Positions 42,089 to 50,214 of a stretch of DNA of 64,000 bases are shown one piece after another. The notes under the pieces are model-generated. The model made no database searches. It was given only the letters and a program-made list of their open reading frames with translations, and was not told where the DNA came from. Source of the stretch: Mesorhizobium neociceri. GTDB lineage: Bacteria; Pseudomonadota; Alphaproteobacteria; Rhizobiales; Rhizobiaceae. A program made the position numbers and the translations under genes. The stretch spans positions 1 to 64,000 of the forward strand of contig NZ_JACDTY010000014.1 of NCBI RefSeq assembly GCF_013520985.1, read 5' to 3'. Each line of letters starts with the position of its first letter. Within the stretch, counting starts at the first letter, position 1.

Positions 42089-42808
42089 ATGAAAACAATT
42101 CTTCTCGCGACAGCTATCATTCTCGCGCCTGTCGGCATGGCGTGCGCGGCGGACATCGGTGAAACCTCGCCTGTTGCCTCCGCCTACGACTGGACCGGCC
42201 TCTATGCCGGCGTTCACATCGGCTATGCAGCCGGAAGATCCGATTTCTTCATCGCCGGCGGCGGCATCGGTGGGGCCACCGACCTCAACCTTCCCCTCGA
42301 TCCAGACGGTTTTATTGGCGGTATCCATATCGGCGCCAATTACGAAATGGCGAACCGCTTCGTCATCGGCGCCGAGGCTGACCTTACGTATAATAAGGCA
42401 GATGGAGTGATGCCCCTCGATGCCGGTGGCGGCGGTGGTTTCAGTACATTGCTTAAGAGCGAACTAAAGTGGTCGGGTGCGGCGCGGCTGCGAGCGGGCT
42501 ACGCTTTCGATCGGACTTTGCCCTACATCGCTGCCGGCGTGGCTGCGGCAAAGTATGAAGTGACTGCGATCGGCGTCGGTGGCGGCGGCGGCGCCATTGA
42601 AATACCATTCCACGACGAGACCCATATCGGCTGGACGGTTGGAGCCGGCGTCGAGCACGCCTTCACCGACAGGTGGATCGCGCGGGTCGAATATCGCTAC
42701 TCCGACTTCGGCAGCCAGGCTCTCTCGATAGCAGCCGGTCTTCCCACGGCGACGAGCGTCGATCTGCAGACGCACGATGTCCGGGCTGGCCTCAGCTACA
42801 AGTTCTGA
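42089..42808 (+). CDS. outer membrane beta-barrel protein (Omp25/Omp31-like)
   Basis: Outer membrane protein of 239 aa. The signal peptide is MKTILLATAIILAPVGMACA cleaved before ADIGE. The mature part begins with the rhizobial/Brucella motif YDWTGLYAGVHIGYAAGRSD, alternates hydrophobic and polar residues in barrel strands (GGIHIGANYEMANRFVIGAEADLTY, RWIARVEYRYSDFG), and ends in Phe (VRAGLSYKF), the BAM recognition signal. A TTG 6 bp earlier has the better-spaced GAGG, so that start is an alternative. A strong terminator follows. Confidence 0.9.
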   Translation: MKTILLATAIILAPVGMACAADIGETSPVASAYDWTGLYAGVHIGYAAGRSDFFIAGGGIGGATDLNLPLDPDGFIGGIHIGANYEMANRFVIGAEADLTYNKADGVMPLDAGGGGGFSTLLKSELKWSGAARLRAGYAFDRTLPYIAAGVAAAKYEVTAIGVGGGGGAIEIPFHDETHIGWTVGAGVEHAFTDRWIARVEYRYSDFGSQALSIAAGLPTATSVDLQTHDVRAGLSYKF

Positions 42809-42823
42809 TCTGACGGACTGAAC

Positions 42824-42850
42824 AAAACCCCGGGTGCGCCCCGGGGTTTT
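42824..42850 (+). terminator. rho-independent terminator after the outer membrane protein gene
   Basis: Perfect 11-bp stem AAAACCCCGGG / CCCGGGGTTTT with the loop TGCGC, starting 16 bp after the stop codon. The T-run is part of the stem, so it may work in both directions and also serve the convergent molybdoenzyme operon. Confidence 0.88.
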
Positions 42851-42898
42851 GGTTGCTTGAAGCGCATCTGCTCCACAATGCGGACGAAATACCTCAAC

Positions 42899-45214
42899 CT
42901 AAATCAACTTCTCCAGCGTGATCGGCAAATCCCGCACTCTCTTGCCCGTTGCATGGAACACCGCGTTGGCGATCGCCGGCGCGACGCCGACGATGGCTAG
43001 CTCACCCACACCCTTGCCGCCGAGCACCGAGGAGTGCAGGTCGGGAATGCCGACCGAGATCACCTCGATGTCAGGGATGTCGGCATTGGTCGGCACCAGA
43101 TAGTCGGCGAGGTTGTTGTTGACGATGCGGCCATGCCTGCGGTCGACGATGCCTTCTTCAAGCAGCGCCTGGCCGATGCCCATGATGATGCCGCCCTTCC
43201 ACTGGCTTTCTGCGAGCTTGGGATTGTAGAGCCGGCCGGAATCGAGCGCCGACACGACGCGCGACACGCGCACCGTGCCGAAATCCTCGTCGACGCGCAC
43301 CTCGATGAAATGCGCGCACCAGGAATGGCGGGAATAGTCACCCTCGGTGTGGGGCACCGACGTGGCGATGGTGGTGTAGTTCTTGTAGCGATCTTCGGCG
43401 GTTGAGTTCGCCGGCATGGTGTCGCCTGTGGCTTCGATGCGGTCGCGGCCGACGCTGGCGAGCAGCTCGGCGACCGAGACATCGGGACCGTCGCCGCGCG
43501 GCGCGGTGATGCGGCCATTGGCGACGACCAAAGTGTTGGCCTGCAGCGCATGGAAGGGCGAGCGCGGATCGCTGATCGCGAGCCCGACCAACTGGTCGAG
43601 CGCCGATGTCGCGGCTTTGTAGACCGCGCCCGTCATGACGCCGGCCAGTCGCGACCCGCCGGCGACGCCGGCGCGGGGATACCGGGAATCGCCAAGCTTC
43701 ACCACGACATCGTCGGCCGGCACGCCGACCGTCTCGGCCGCCGTCTGTGCCAGGATCGTGTAGGTGCCCTGGCCCATGTCGATCGAGGAGCTTTCGACCT
43801 CGACCGAACCGTCGGCGAGGATGCGCACAACAGCCTCGCCATAGGCGCGCCGCACCGGATAGGTGCCGGCCGCCACGCCCCAGCCGATGAGCTGCTTGCC
43901 GTCGCGCATCGAGCGCGGTTTGGGCGTGCGCCTGGCCCAGCCGAAGCGCTCGGCGCCGGCTGCAAAAGCCTCGCGCAACTGCCGGGTCGACCAGGGTTTG
44001 TTCACTTCCGGATCCTCTTCGGCATAGTTGATCAGCCGCATCTCCAGCGGATCGATGCCGAGCTCATGGGCGAGCTCGTCGATGGCGCTTTCGATGCCAA
44101 AGGCGCTGGGGTTTTCGCCGGGCGCCCGCTTGGCGCCCGGCACCACCGTATTCACCCGCACGACATTCTGCTTCGAGGAGAAGTTCGGCGTGGCGTACAT
44201 GATCGAAGTGACAGAGGCGAGCGGCTCGACCCACATGCCGTCGATCGCGGTCTCGTTGACGCCGCGATGCACGATCGACTGTATCTTGCCGTCACGGCCG
44301 GCGCCGATCGTCACCGTCTGGCGGGTGGCGGCGCGGCCACCATAGGAGGTGAAGTTCTGCGGCCTTGTCAGCACCAGCTTCACCGGCCGTCCGAGCATTT
44401 TCGCCGAGGCCGCCGCCACCGCGCTGTGGGCGAGCGCCAGCGCCTTCGAGCCGAAGCCGCCGCCAATATAGGGCGAGACCAGCCGCACATTCTCGAACGG
44501 CACGCCGAACCATTCGGCATAGGTGCGCGCCATGCCGTCCAGCCACTGGCTGGGCTCCCAGATGGTGAGCTCTTCGCCCTGCCAGCGCGCGATCAGCCCA
44601 TGCGGCTCCATCGCCGCCTGGTATTCGCGCTGCGTGTTGTAGGCGGCGCAGATGCGCAGCGGTGCGGCGGCGAACGCCGCTTCGGCGTCGCCCCATTCCT
44701 TGGTCATGGCATCGATCGGGATGCCGTCGCCGGCCTTGGGATCGCTGAGGTCGACGATGGCCGGCGTCTCGTCATAGCTGACCTCGACCAGGGCTGCGGC
44801 GGCGACCGCCTGCTCGAAGGTCTCGGCCACGACGGCAGCTATATGCTGGCCGGAATACGTGACCGTGCGGGCGAGCGGTGAGTATGTCTTCTGCGTTGGC
44901 GGATTGCCGAGCCAGTCCGACGCGCCCTTGATCTCCATGATGGTGTCGGGCGTCAGCACCAGAAGCACGCCCGGCGCGGTCTCCGCGGCCCGTGTGTCGA
45001 TCGCGCGCACCGTGCCGGCGGCGATGGTGGCCTCGACCATCACCGCATGCGCCAGCCCGTCGAGCTGCTGCTCGAAGGCGTATTTGGCAGCACCCGTGAT
45101 CTTGGCCGGGCCGTCGACGCGCGACAGCCGTCCGCCGACCGCGCCGTCGGAGGCGTCGCCATGTCTCGAATCGGCATGTCTTGTATTGGCATGTCTGATG
45201 TTGTGAGCGGTCAT
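42899..45214 (-). CDS. paoC: molybdopterin-binding subunit of aldehyde oxidoreductase (xanthine dehydrogenase family, PaoC-like)
   Basis: Catalytic subunit of 771 aa with the molybdenum cofactor, oxidising aldehydes. The start is MTAHNIRH, which overlaps the FAD-subunit stop by 4 bp; the longer frame is overlap with that gene. The N-terminal domain carries GGRLSRVDGPAKITGAAKYAFEQ, followed by SPYIGGGFGSKALALAHSAVAAASAKMLG and the catalytic Glu738 in GGKGVGELAIVG. Residues 4-22 are an odd repeat rich in His/Asp (RHANTRHADSRHGDAS). It is the third gene of the operon. Confidence 0.9.
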   Translation of the reverse strand: MTAHNIRHANTRHADSRHGDASDGAVGGRLSRVDGPAKITGAAKYAFEQQLDGLAHAVMVEATIAAGTVRAIDTRAAETAPGVLLVLTPDTIMEIKGASDWLGNPPTQKTYSPLARTVTYSGQHIAAVVAETFEQAVAAAALVEVSYDETPAIVDLSDPKAGDGIPIDAMTKEWGDAEAAFAAAPLRICAAYNTQREYQAAMEPHGLIARWQGEELTIWEPSQWLDGMARTYAEWFGVPFENVRLVSPYIGGGFGSKALALAHSAVAAASAKMLGRPVKLVLTRPQNFTSYGGRAATRQTVTIGAGRDGKIQSIVHRGVNETAIDGMWVEPLASVTSIMYATPNFSSKQNVVRVNTVVPGAKRAPGENPSAFGIESAIDELAHELGIDPLEMRLINYAEEDPEVNKPWSTRQLREAFAAGAERFGWARRTPKPRSMRDGKQLIGWGVAAGTYPVRRAYGEAVVRILADGSVEVESSSIDMGQGTYTILAQTAAETVGVPADDVVVKLGDSRYPRAGVAGGSRLAGVMTGAVYKAATSALDQLVGLAISDPRSPFHALQANTLVVANGRITAPRGDGPDVSVAELLASVGRDRIEATGDTMPANSTAEDRYKNYTTIATSVPHTEGDYSRHSWCAHFIEVRVDEDFGTVRVSRVVSALDSGRLYNPKLAESQWKGGIIMGIGQALLEEGIVDRRHGRIVNNNLADYLVPTNADIPDIEVISVGIPDLHSSVLGGKGVGELAIVGVAPAIANAVFHATGKRVRDLPITLEKLI

Positions 45215-46194
45215 GCCGTCTCTCCCAGTTTGAGGATGGCGCGCGCGACGACGCGCGGCGCGAGCTCGATCTTGTAGTGGTTGGCGCCATGGTCGACGGC
45301 GCCTTCCATGGCGAGCCCGCTCGCCTTGCGCACGGCGTCTTCGTCCAGGACCTTGCCTTTCAGCGCCTCTTCCACGGCGCGCGCCCGCCACGGTTTTGTG
45401 GCGACGCCGCCGAGCGCGACGCGCAGGTCGCGGATGGTGCGGCCATCGGTTTCCAGCTCCAGCCCGACAGCGGCACTTGCCGCGGCGAACTCGTAGGACT
45501 GGCGGTCACGCACCTTGAGATAGGTCGAGCGCCGCGCGGCGGCCGAACCGGGGATCTCGATCGCAGTGATCATCTCGCCGGCGCGGATGTCATGCTCGCG
45601 CTCAGGCGTGTCGCCCGGCTGCAGGAAGAAATCGTCGACCTTGAGCACGCGCTGGCCGAGATGGACCGTCGCATCGAAGGCGACGAGCGCGGTGGCCAGG
45701 TCGCCCGGATACATGGCGATGCAGGCCCGGCTGGTGCCGAGCACGGCGTGGCCCCGCGTCACGCCGCCGATCGCCGAGCAGCCGCTGCCGGGCTCACGCT
45801 TGTTGCAGGCGGAAAAGTTCGAGGGATCGCGGAAATAGGGGCAGCGCGTGCGCTGCATCAGATTGCCACCGACGGTCGCCATGTTGCGCAGCTGCGCCGA
45901 AGCCGCCTGCCACAGCGCCTCCGAGACGGCGGGAAAATGGCTCTTGATCCCGGCATGGTCGGCGACATGGCTCATTTTCGCCAGCGCGCCGAGCGTGGCA
46001 TGAGTTGCATCGACGCTGATTGTGTCCAGCCCCTTGAGATGGGTGATGTCGACCACGGTCTCAGGCTGGGCGACGCCGCATTTGGCGAGGTCGACCAGCG
46101 TCGTGCCGCCGGCAAGCAGCATGGCGCCGGGAAGCGCCGCCGCCTTGCGCGCGGCCTCGATGCTGTCGGCGCGAACGTAGGAAAAATCCCTCAT
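45211..46194 (-). CDS. paoB: FAD-binding subunit of aldehyde oxidoreductase with extra Fe-S motif (PaoB-like)
   Basis: Subunit of 327 aa passing electrons via FAD. MRDFSYVRADSIEAARKAAALPGAMLLAGGTTLVDL starts the FAD domain, with NLMQRTRCPYF following GG. The cysteine stretch CPYFRDPSNFSACNKREPGSGC is the [4Fe-4S] insertion diagnostic of PaoB, absent from ordinary xanthine dehydrogenase FAD subunits. The ATG overlaps the preceding Fe-S gene by 4 bp; the long upstream extension is shadow of that gene. Confidence 0.88.
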   Translation of the reverse strand: MRDFSYVRADSIEAARKAAALPGAMLLAGGTTLVDLAKCGVAQPETVVDITHLKGLDTISVDATHATLGALAKMSHVADHAGIKSHFPAVSEALWQAASAQLRNMATVGGNLMQRTRCPYFRDPSNFSACNKREPGSGCSAIGGVTRGHAVLGTSRACIAMYPGDLATALVAFDATVHLGQRVLKVDDFFLQPGDTPEREHDIRAGEMITAIEIPGSAAARRSTYLKVRDRQSYEFAAASAAVGLELETDGRTIRDLRVALGGVATKPWRARAVEEALKGKVLDEDAVRKASGLAMEGAVDHGANHYKIELAPRVVARAILKLGETA

Positions 46195-46685
46195 GATGCC
46201 ACCTCCAGGGCCGCCTGGCGCACGGCGGCGACGATGTTCGGATAGGCGCCGCAGCGGCAGAGATTGCCGGCCATGTATTCGCGGATCTCCTCGTCGGAAC
46301 CGGCATGGCCCTCGCGGATGCAGGCCACCGCCGACATGATCTGTCCGGGCGTGCAATAGCCGCACTGGAAGGCGTCCTGTTCGAGGAAAGCCGCCTGCAC
46401 GGCACTGAGCGTACCGTCGGCTCCGGCCAGCCCTTCGATGGTGGTGATCGAGCGGCCTTCGACTTGTGCGGCAAGTGTCAGGCAGGCAAGCACGCGCTCG
46501 CCGTCGACATGGACAGTGCAGGCACCGCACTGGCCGTGGTCACAGCCCTTCTTGGTGCCGGTCAGGTCGAGGCGATCACGCAAGGCGTCGAGCAGGGTGA
46601 CACGCGGCTCGACCTCGAGTTCGTGACGGTGTCCGTTGATGGTGAGATGGAGGGGGATGGTGGTGGATTTGGTTTGGTCGATCAT
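46191..46685 (-). CDS. paoA: [2Fe-2S] subunit of aldehyde oxidoreductase (PaoA-like), lacking a Tat signal
   Basis: Subunit of 164 aa carrying two [2Fe-2S] clusters: plant-type CDHGQCGACTVHVDG..LACL (about 49-70) and the second CGYCTPGQ..CRCGAY. Unlike E. coli PaoA, which has a twin-arginine leader, this protein starts directly with MIDQTKSTTIPLHLTINGHRHELEV, so the enzyme is probably cytoplasmic. It is the first gene of the three-gene operon; MoCD-type maturation genes were not found in the window. Confidence 0.9.
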   Translation of the reverse strand: MIDQTKSTTIPLHLTINGHRHELEVEPRVTLLDALRDRLDLTGTKKGCDHGQCGACTVHVDGERVLACLTLAAQVEGRSITTIEGLAGADGTLSAVQAAFLEQDAFQCGYCTPGQIMSAVACIREGHAGSDEEIREYMAGNLCRCGAYPNIVAAVRQAALEVAS

Positions 46686-46771
46686 GAGGCGTCTGGCTCC
46701 AGTTGCTTGACGCTAGGGGATGAAATGGGGCTTGGGCGGGTGAGGGCAAGAGAAGAGGCGAGGGTGCGCCT

Positions 46772-46955
46772 AATCTCCCCCCTTGTGGGGGAGATGCCCG
46801 GCAGGGCAGAGGGGGGCGCGAAGGAATGCGACGTTCCCGATTTACATGCTTCGAAATAAACCTTTTCCGAGTAGGGGTTGGTCAGGATCTGATAGGCTCG
46901 TGGGGCAGCGCCCCCCTCTGTCCTGCCGGACATCTCCCCCACGAGGGGGGAGATT
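46772..46955. repeat. paired inverted palindromic repeat, family B
   Basis: Arms at 46772-46819 and 46908-46955 share the hairpin core ATCTCCCCC..GGGGGAGAT and GCGC tails, with GCGCGAAGGAATGC following the left arm. They are inverted copies with tails facing inward across an 88-bp spacer. Confidence 0.88.
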
Positions 46956-47064
46956 GGCAGCTTTGGCGCCCCGACTCTCCAGCGGGCAGGGGATGCTTCA
47001 GTCTTCACACTCTCAGCACGTGACATACCGGCTCCCCTGATTATATGATAAGGCTGCTCCACTA

Positions 47065-47084
47065 AAGCGGAGGCGCCTCCGTTT
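47065..47084. promoter_or_regulatory. TetR-type operator palindrome
   Basis: AAGCGGAGGCGCCTCCGTTT is a 20-bp palindrome with one mismatch per arm, 40 bp upstream of the TetR start. It resembles CGGAGGC-type operators often seen before TetR/AcrR genes. It probably gives autoregulation and perhaps control of the divergent aldehyde oxidoreductase. Confidence 0.6.
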
Positions 47085-47124
47085 ATTTACGTGGGGGCTT
47101 ACCCCTCTGGGTTCAAGCCCCCAT

Positions 47125-47769
47125 ATGCCGACAGTGGAGAAAAAATTGGACGACCAGCAGACGGCAACCGCCCAAGGTCCACGCGAAGCCGCAGCGCCAA
47201 AGCCGCTGCGCGCCGACGCGCAGCGCAACCGTGACCGGCTGGTCGAGGTGGCGGCGACGGCGTTTGCCGAGCAGGGCGTCGATGCTTCGCTGGAGGAGAT
47301 CGCGCGCAAGGCCGGTGTCGGCATCGGCACGCTCTACCGGCATTTTCCGACCCGCGAGCATCTGGTCGAAGTGGTCTATCGGCGTGAAGTCGAGGCGCTC
47401 TGCGCGGCTGCCGATGACCTAGCCAGCCACCATCCGGCCGATGTGGCGCTGGAACAGTGGATGCAGCGCTTCGTCGATTACATCGCCACCAAGCGCGGCC
47501 TGGCCGCCAGCCTGCGCATCCTGTTCAACACCAATTCCGCCGTGTTTTCCGACATGTCGGGCCGGGTGTCGCTGGCCTTGCGGCAACTGGTCGAGGCGGC
47601 GGTGGCCGAAGGCTCGATCCGCAGCGACATCGACGCCTCCGATGTGCTGCATGCACTCGGGGGCATCTACTCGGCCCCCGACACCAAGGACTGGCGCGAC
47701 CGCTCGCGCCGGCTGGTCAAGCTGCTGATGGACGGGTTGCGGTTTGGGGCAGGGAAGGGTGGTGGGTAA
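47125..47769 (+). CDS. TetR/AcrR family transcriptional regulator
   Basis: Repressor-type regulator of 214 aa. The HTH at residues 32-80 reads DRLVEVAATAFAEQGVDASLEEIARKAGVGIGTLYRHFPTREHLVEVVY. The C-terminal ligand domain (YIATKRGLAASLRILFN) is like SbtR-type members. The ATG lacks a Shine-Dalgarno site; a TTG 21 bp later has GGAG 8 bp upstream and is an alternative. The gene is divergent from the aldehyde oxidoreductase operon with a TetR-type palindrome in between, so it probably regulates that operon. Confidence 0.88.
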   Translation: MPTVEKKLDDQQTATAQGPREAAAPKPLRADAQRNRDRLVEVAATAFAEQGVDASLEEIARKAGVGIGTLYRHFPTREHLVEVVYRREVEALCAAADDLASHHPADVALEQWMQRFVDYIATKRGLAASLRILFNTNSAVFSDMSGRVSLALRQLVEAAVAEGSIRSDIDASDVLHALGGIYSAPDTKDWRDRSRRLVKLLMDGLRFGAGKGGG

Positions 47770-48002
47770 GAAGGAAGGAAGTCTTCGCAAAAGTGAAGCC
47801 ACCGAAGGGCGCTGTGGCGCGGTTCGCACTATCCGTTCGTCGACAGCGGTTTCAAATAGTCCATATGGTAGCGCTATCTTTGCGATGAATTTGCCAAGCG
47901 GAATAGTGCGCACAAAAGTAGTTAGGAAGTCGGAGAGCGGAGTGGAAGGCCTCCTATTCTCAGTGATATGCTGCTCGTGAAAGTTTGCGCCTTGGGGGGG
48001 CC

Positions 48003-49763
48003 ATGTACGACCTTATTCAGAAGCAGATTACGTCCGATTATTTTCAGCAGAAGTTTCCCAATGATGGGCAGCGATTCGTTGCATGGTATCTTCGAAACAT
48101 TCTGTTCCGCGATATGAACGAAACTCGAGACGACATTACTGATGGGGCTGACGACAAGCAAATTGATGCGCTTATTGTAGACGACGACAAATCCTTGGTT
48201 CGCATCGTACAGGGCAAATTCATTCAAGCTGAAACGGTCGATGCGGAGCCGTTACGCGAAGTTCTGTCGTCATGGCTTCAGATTAAGGACCTTGCACGGC
48301 TCCAGAACGTAGCCAACCAGAAACTTGCCCGCAAGCTTCCCGAGTTAGCAGCGGCATTGGAGGAGGATTATGAAGTATCCTTTGAATTGATTACCACGGG
48401 CAGACTAACCGCGGCGGCGCAACACGATCTCAAGGCGTTCCAAGAGGAATTGGCGAAACTCAGTGAAAATGAGGCCTTTGACGCAAGTATTCACGTCATT
48501 GACGCCGACGAATTGAGGCGACGCTACGACTACGCCATTGAAGCAGAAAACCCTAGCATCAGCTATAAGCTCTCGCTCGCAGGCGTGAAGCACATGTACC
48601 ACGAAATCGCGGGGACGCCCGTACTCATCGCGGCCTTACCCCTCAAGGAATGCGTGAAGCTCCCGGGTATCAAGGACGGGACCCTTTTCCAAAAAAATGT
48701 GCGCCAGAGCCTTGGATCAAGCAACGTCGTCAATAAAGGAATTCGCAACACAATTTTGGGCGATAAGCGCAGTGATTTCTTTTTCTTCCATAATGGCGTA
48801 ACCGCGCTGTGCAACAAGATAAACTTGGAGGGTGATACGTTATCGTTAAGGGGATTGAGTATCGTTAACGGTTGCCAATCTTTAAACACGATCCTTTCTT
48901 GCAGTGAAACCGTAAAGAAGGTCGATGATGCGTTCATCCTATTCCGTTTCTATGAGATACCTCAGCGCGACCGGGCCGACAAGATTTCAATCTACACCAA
49001 CTCACAGAGCGCGGTGAAGGCGCGTGACCTTCGCAGCAACGACAAACGCGTCCTTGCCATCAAGAAGGCGTATGAGTTGCGGTATCCGACCGGCTATTTC
49101 ATCACAAAGCGCGGTGAAATAGCTCCTGCTGATAAGAGCAGAAAGCATATTATCGAACTTTCGTCTTTCGCCAAGAATCTCGTCGCGTGGCAGACGCTCC
49201 GCCCTAACCTTTCGTATGGCGAGACGAAGATATTTGATAAGTATTTTGAAACTTTATTTAAAAACAAGGATTATCCCCCAGAAAATGTATTTGCGCTGAA
49301 CGACTGGATGAATGAAGTTCAGGCGGCGTGGGTGCCGGATAACCCGCTTATGCTCAACGAGAGCCTTTTGGCAATGAAGGCCTATGCTCCCTATCATCAC
49401 CTCTATGCAGTAGCGGTGATATTCTCAATCTCGAGTAATCAGTCAGATCGCGTACCTAGCGCAAGTAAGTCTCTAGAGTTGGCTACGCGCTGCAGCATGA
49501 CTGAAGAAATTGTTCGCATCGCAGGAACTTGCTTGAACATGGCCCTTGAAGCAGCGGCAAACGAAACGCAACCTGCAAATCGTGTTTTTAGCCCTCAAAA
49601 CTGGGTCAAATCGAAGACTTGTTTGGCTGGTATCAACGGTGCGGTTCGAAATTACCTTAATATGTTGAAGGGTTTTCCTGGTGGTACCGAAGTAAAGAAG
49701 CGTCTGGACGAAGCGACGGTGCTGCCATTGGAGGCGTTCGAATATAGGCTCTCGGCAGACTAG
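48003..49763 (+). CDS. AIPR family protein (abortive infection phage resistance type)
   Basis: Protein of 586 aa of the AIPR family (PF10592 as I recognise it). The hallmark is FFFFHNGVTALCNKI around residue 258 with SIVNGCQSLNTIL soon after, and TNSQSAVKARDLRSND further on. AIPR proteins are annotated as abortive-infection phage-resistance factors and often accompany restriction systems; biochemical function is not clear. The gene is notably AT-rich relative to its neighbours with a different codon use, indicating recent transfer. No methylase or nuclease gene is adjacent. The start ATG follows a G-run (GGGGGGGCC). Confidence 0.87.
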   Translation: MYDLIQKQITSDYFQQKFPNDGQRFVAWYLRNILFRDMNETRDDITDGADDKQIDALIVDDDKSLVRIVQGKFIQAETVDAEPLREVLSSWLQIKDLARLQNVANQKLARKLPELAAALEEDYEVSFELITTGRLTAAAQHDLKAFQEELAKLSENEAFDASIHVIDADELRRRYDYAIEAENPSISYKLSLAGVKHMYHEIAGTPVLIAALPLKECVKLPGIKDGTLFQKNVRQSLGSSNVVNKGIRNTILGDKRSDFFFFHNGVTALCNKINLEGDTLSLRGLSIVNGCQSLNTILSCSETVKKVDDAFILFRFYEIPQRDRADKISIYTNSQSAVKARDLRSNDKRVLAIKKAYELRYPTGYFITKRGEIAPADKSRKHIIELSSFAKNLVAWQTLRPNLSYGETKIFDKYFETLFKNKDYPPENVFALNDWMNEVQAAWVPDNPLMLNESLLAMKAYAPYHHLYAVAVIFSISSNQSDRVPSASKSLELATRCSMTEEIVRIAGTCLNMALEAAANETQPANRVFSPQNWVKSKTCLAGINGAVRNYLNMLKGFPGGTEVKKRLDEATVLPLEAFEYRLSAD

Positions 49764-49950
49764 CGTATGTACTGAGCCAACGCTTCCGTTAGCAACAATT
49801 GGATAGCAGTAGTTGACGTCATCGGGATTTGTGTACACGCCGGTCGGCATCTATCTGCGCGCAACCGCCCTATGCCTGTGCAACCGCTGGCGGAGGCCGG
49901 TATCGCTCTAATCGTCGGGTCGGAATTTGGGGCAGGGAAGAGGTGACTTC

Positions 49951-50187
49951 GTGGACAAACTCACCTTGGCACTGACGAGGTTCATTAACGGAGAAGACAC
50001 CAGCCTGACTGCCGCCAACAGCCTGGAAGTGCTGCTCGATGAGGCCTATCCCGACGACGAGTTTGCTCAAAGCGCCGTCGTAGATCTCGCGAGCTGTAGC
50101 CCGGGTGGCGGGCCGTTTCTGCTCGACATGCCGGAAGTTCAACTCCGCCTGCTTCGCCTTCGCGATCATCTTTCGCCACCTAGCTGA
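49951..50187 (+). CDS. small hypothetical protein
   Basis: Possible protein of 78 aa starting at a GTG with AGAGGTG 6 bp upstream: MDKLTLALTRFINGEDTSLTAANS, then LLDEAYPDDEFAQSAVVDLASCSPGG. It has the look of a folded helical cytosolic protein and is near-identical in style to short rhizobial hypothetical proteins. No function recognised. It lies between the AIPR gene and a convergent large regulator gene. The frame opposite to it gives a less protein-like translation. Confidence 0.5.
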   Translation: MDKLTLALTRFINGEDTSLTAANSLEVLLDEAYPDDEFAQSAVVDLASCSPGGGPFLLDMPEVQLRLLRLRDHLSPPS

Positions 50188-50214
50188 CGACTGTCGGCTC
50201 TTGCGATTGGCGGC

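Larger units (their letters stand above)
46686..47124. other. 439-bp intergenic region with repeat pair and TetR-type operator
   Basis: Region between divergent aldehyde oxidoreductase and TetR genes. It contains the family B repeat pair at 46772-46955 and the operator-like palindrome at 47065-47084. It should hold both promoters. No further gene was seen. Confidence 0.55.

Noticed and set aside
43550-44881. 443-aa open frame on the + strand opposite the molybdopterin subunit
   Set aside because: Antisense shadow with biased composition; the opposite strand has an intact catalytic motif.
45140-45210. Short repeats (GGCATGTCT) as a regulatory array
   Set aside because: They are in-frame codons for the His/Asp-rich N-terminus of the large aldehyde oxidoreductase subunit.
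49870-50169. 99-aa open frame on the - strand opposite the small gene at 49951
   Set aside because: Overlaps the better-supported + strand frame with a good ribosome site; Arg/Pro-rich C-terminus.
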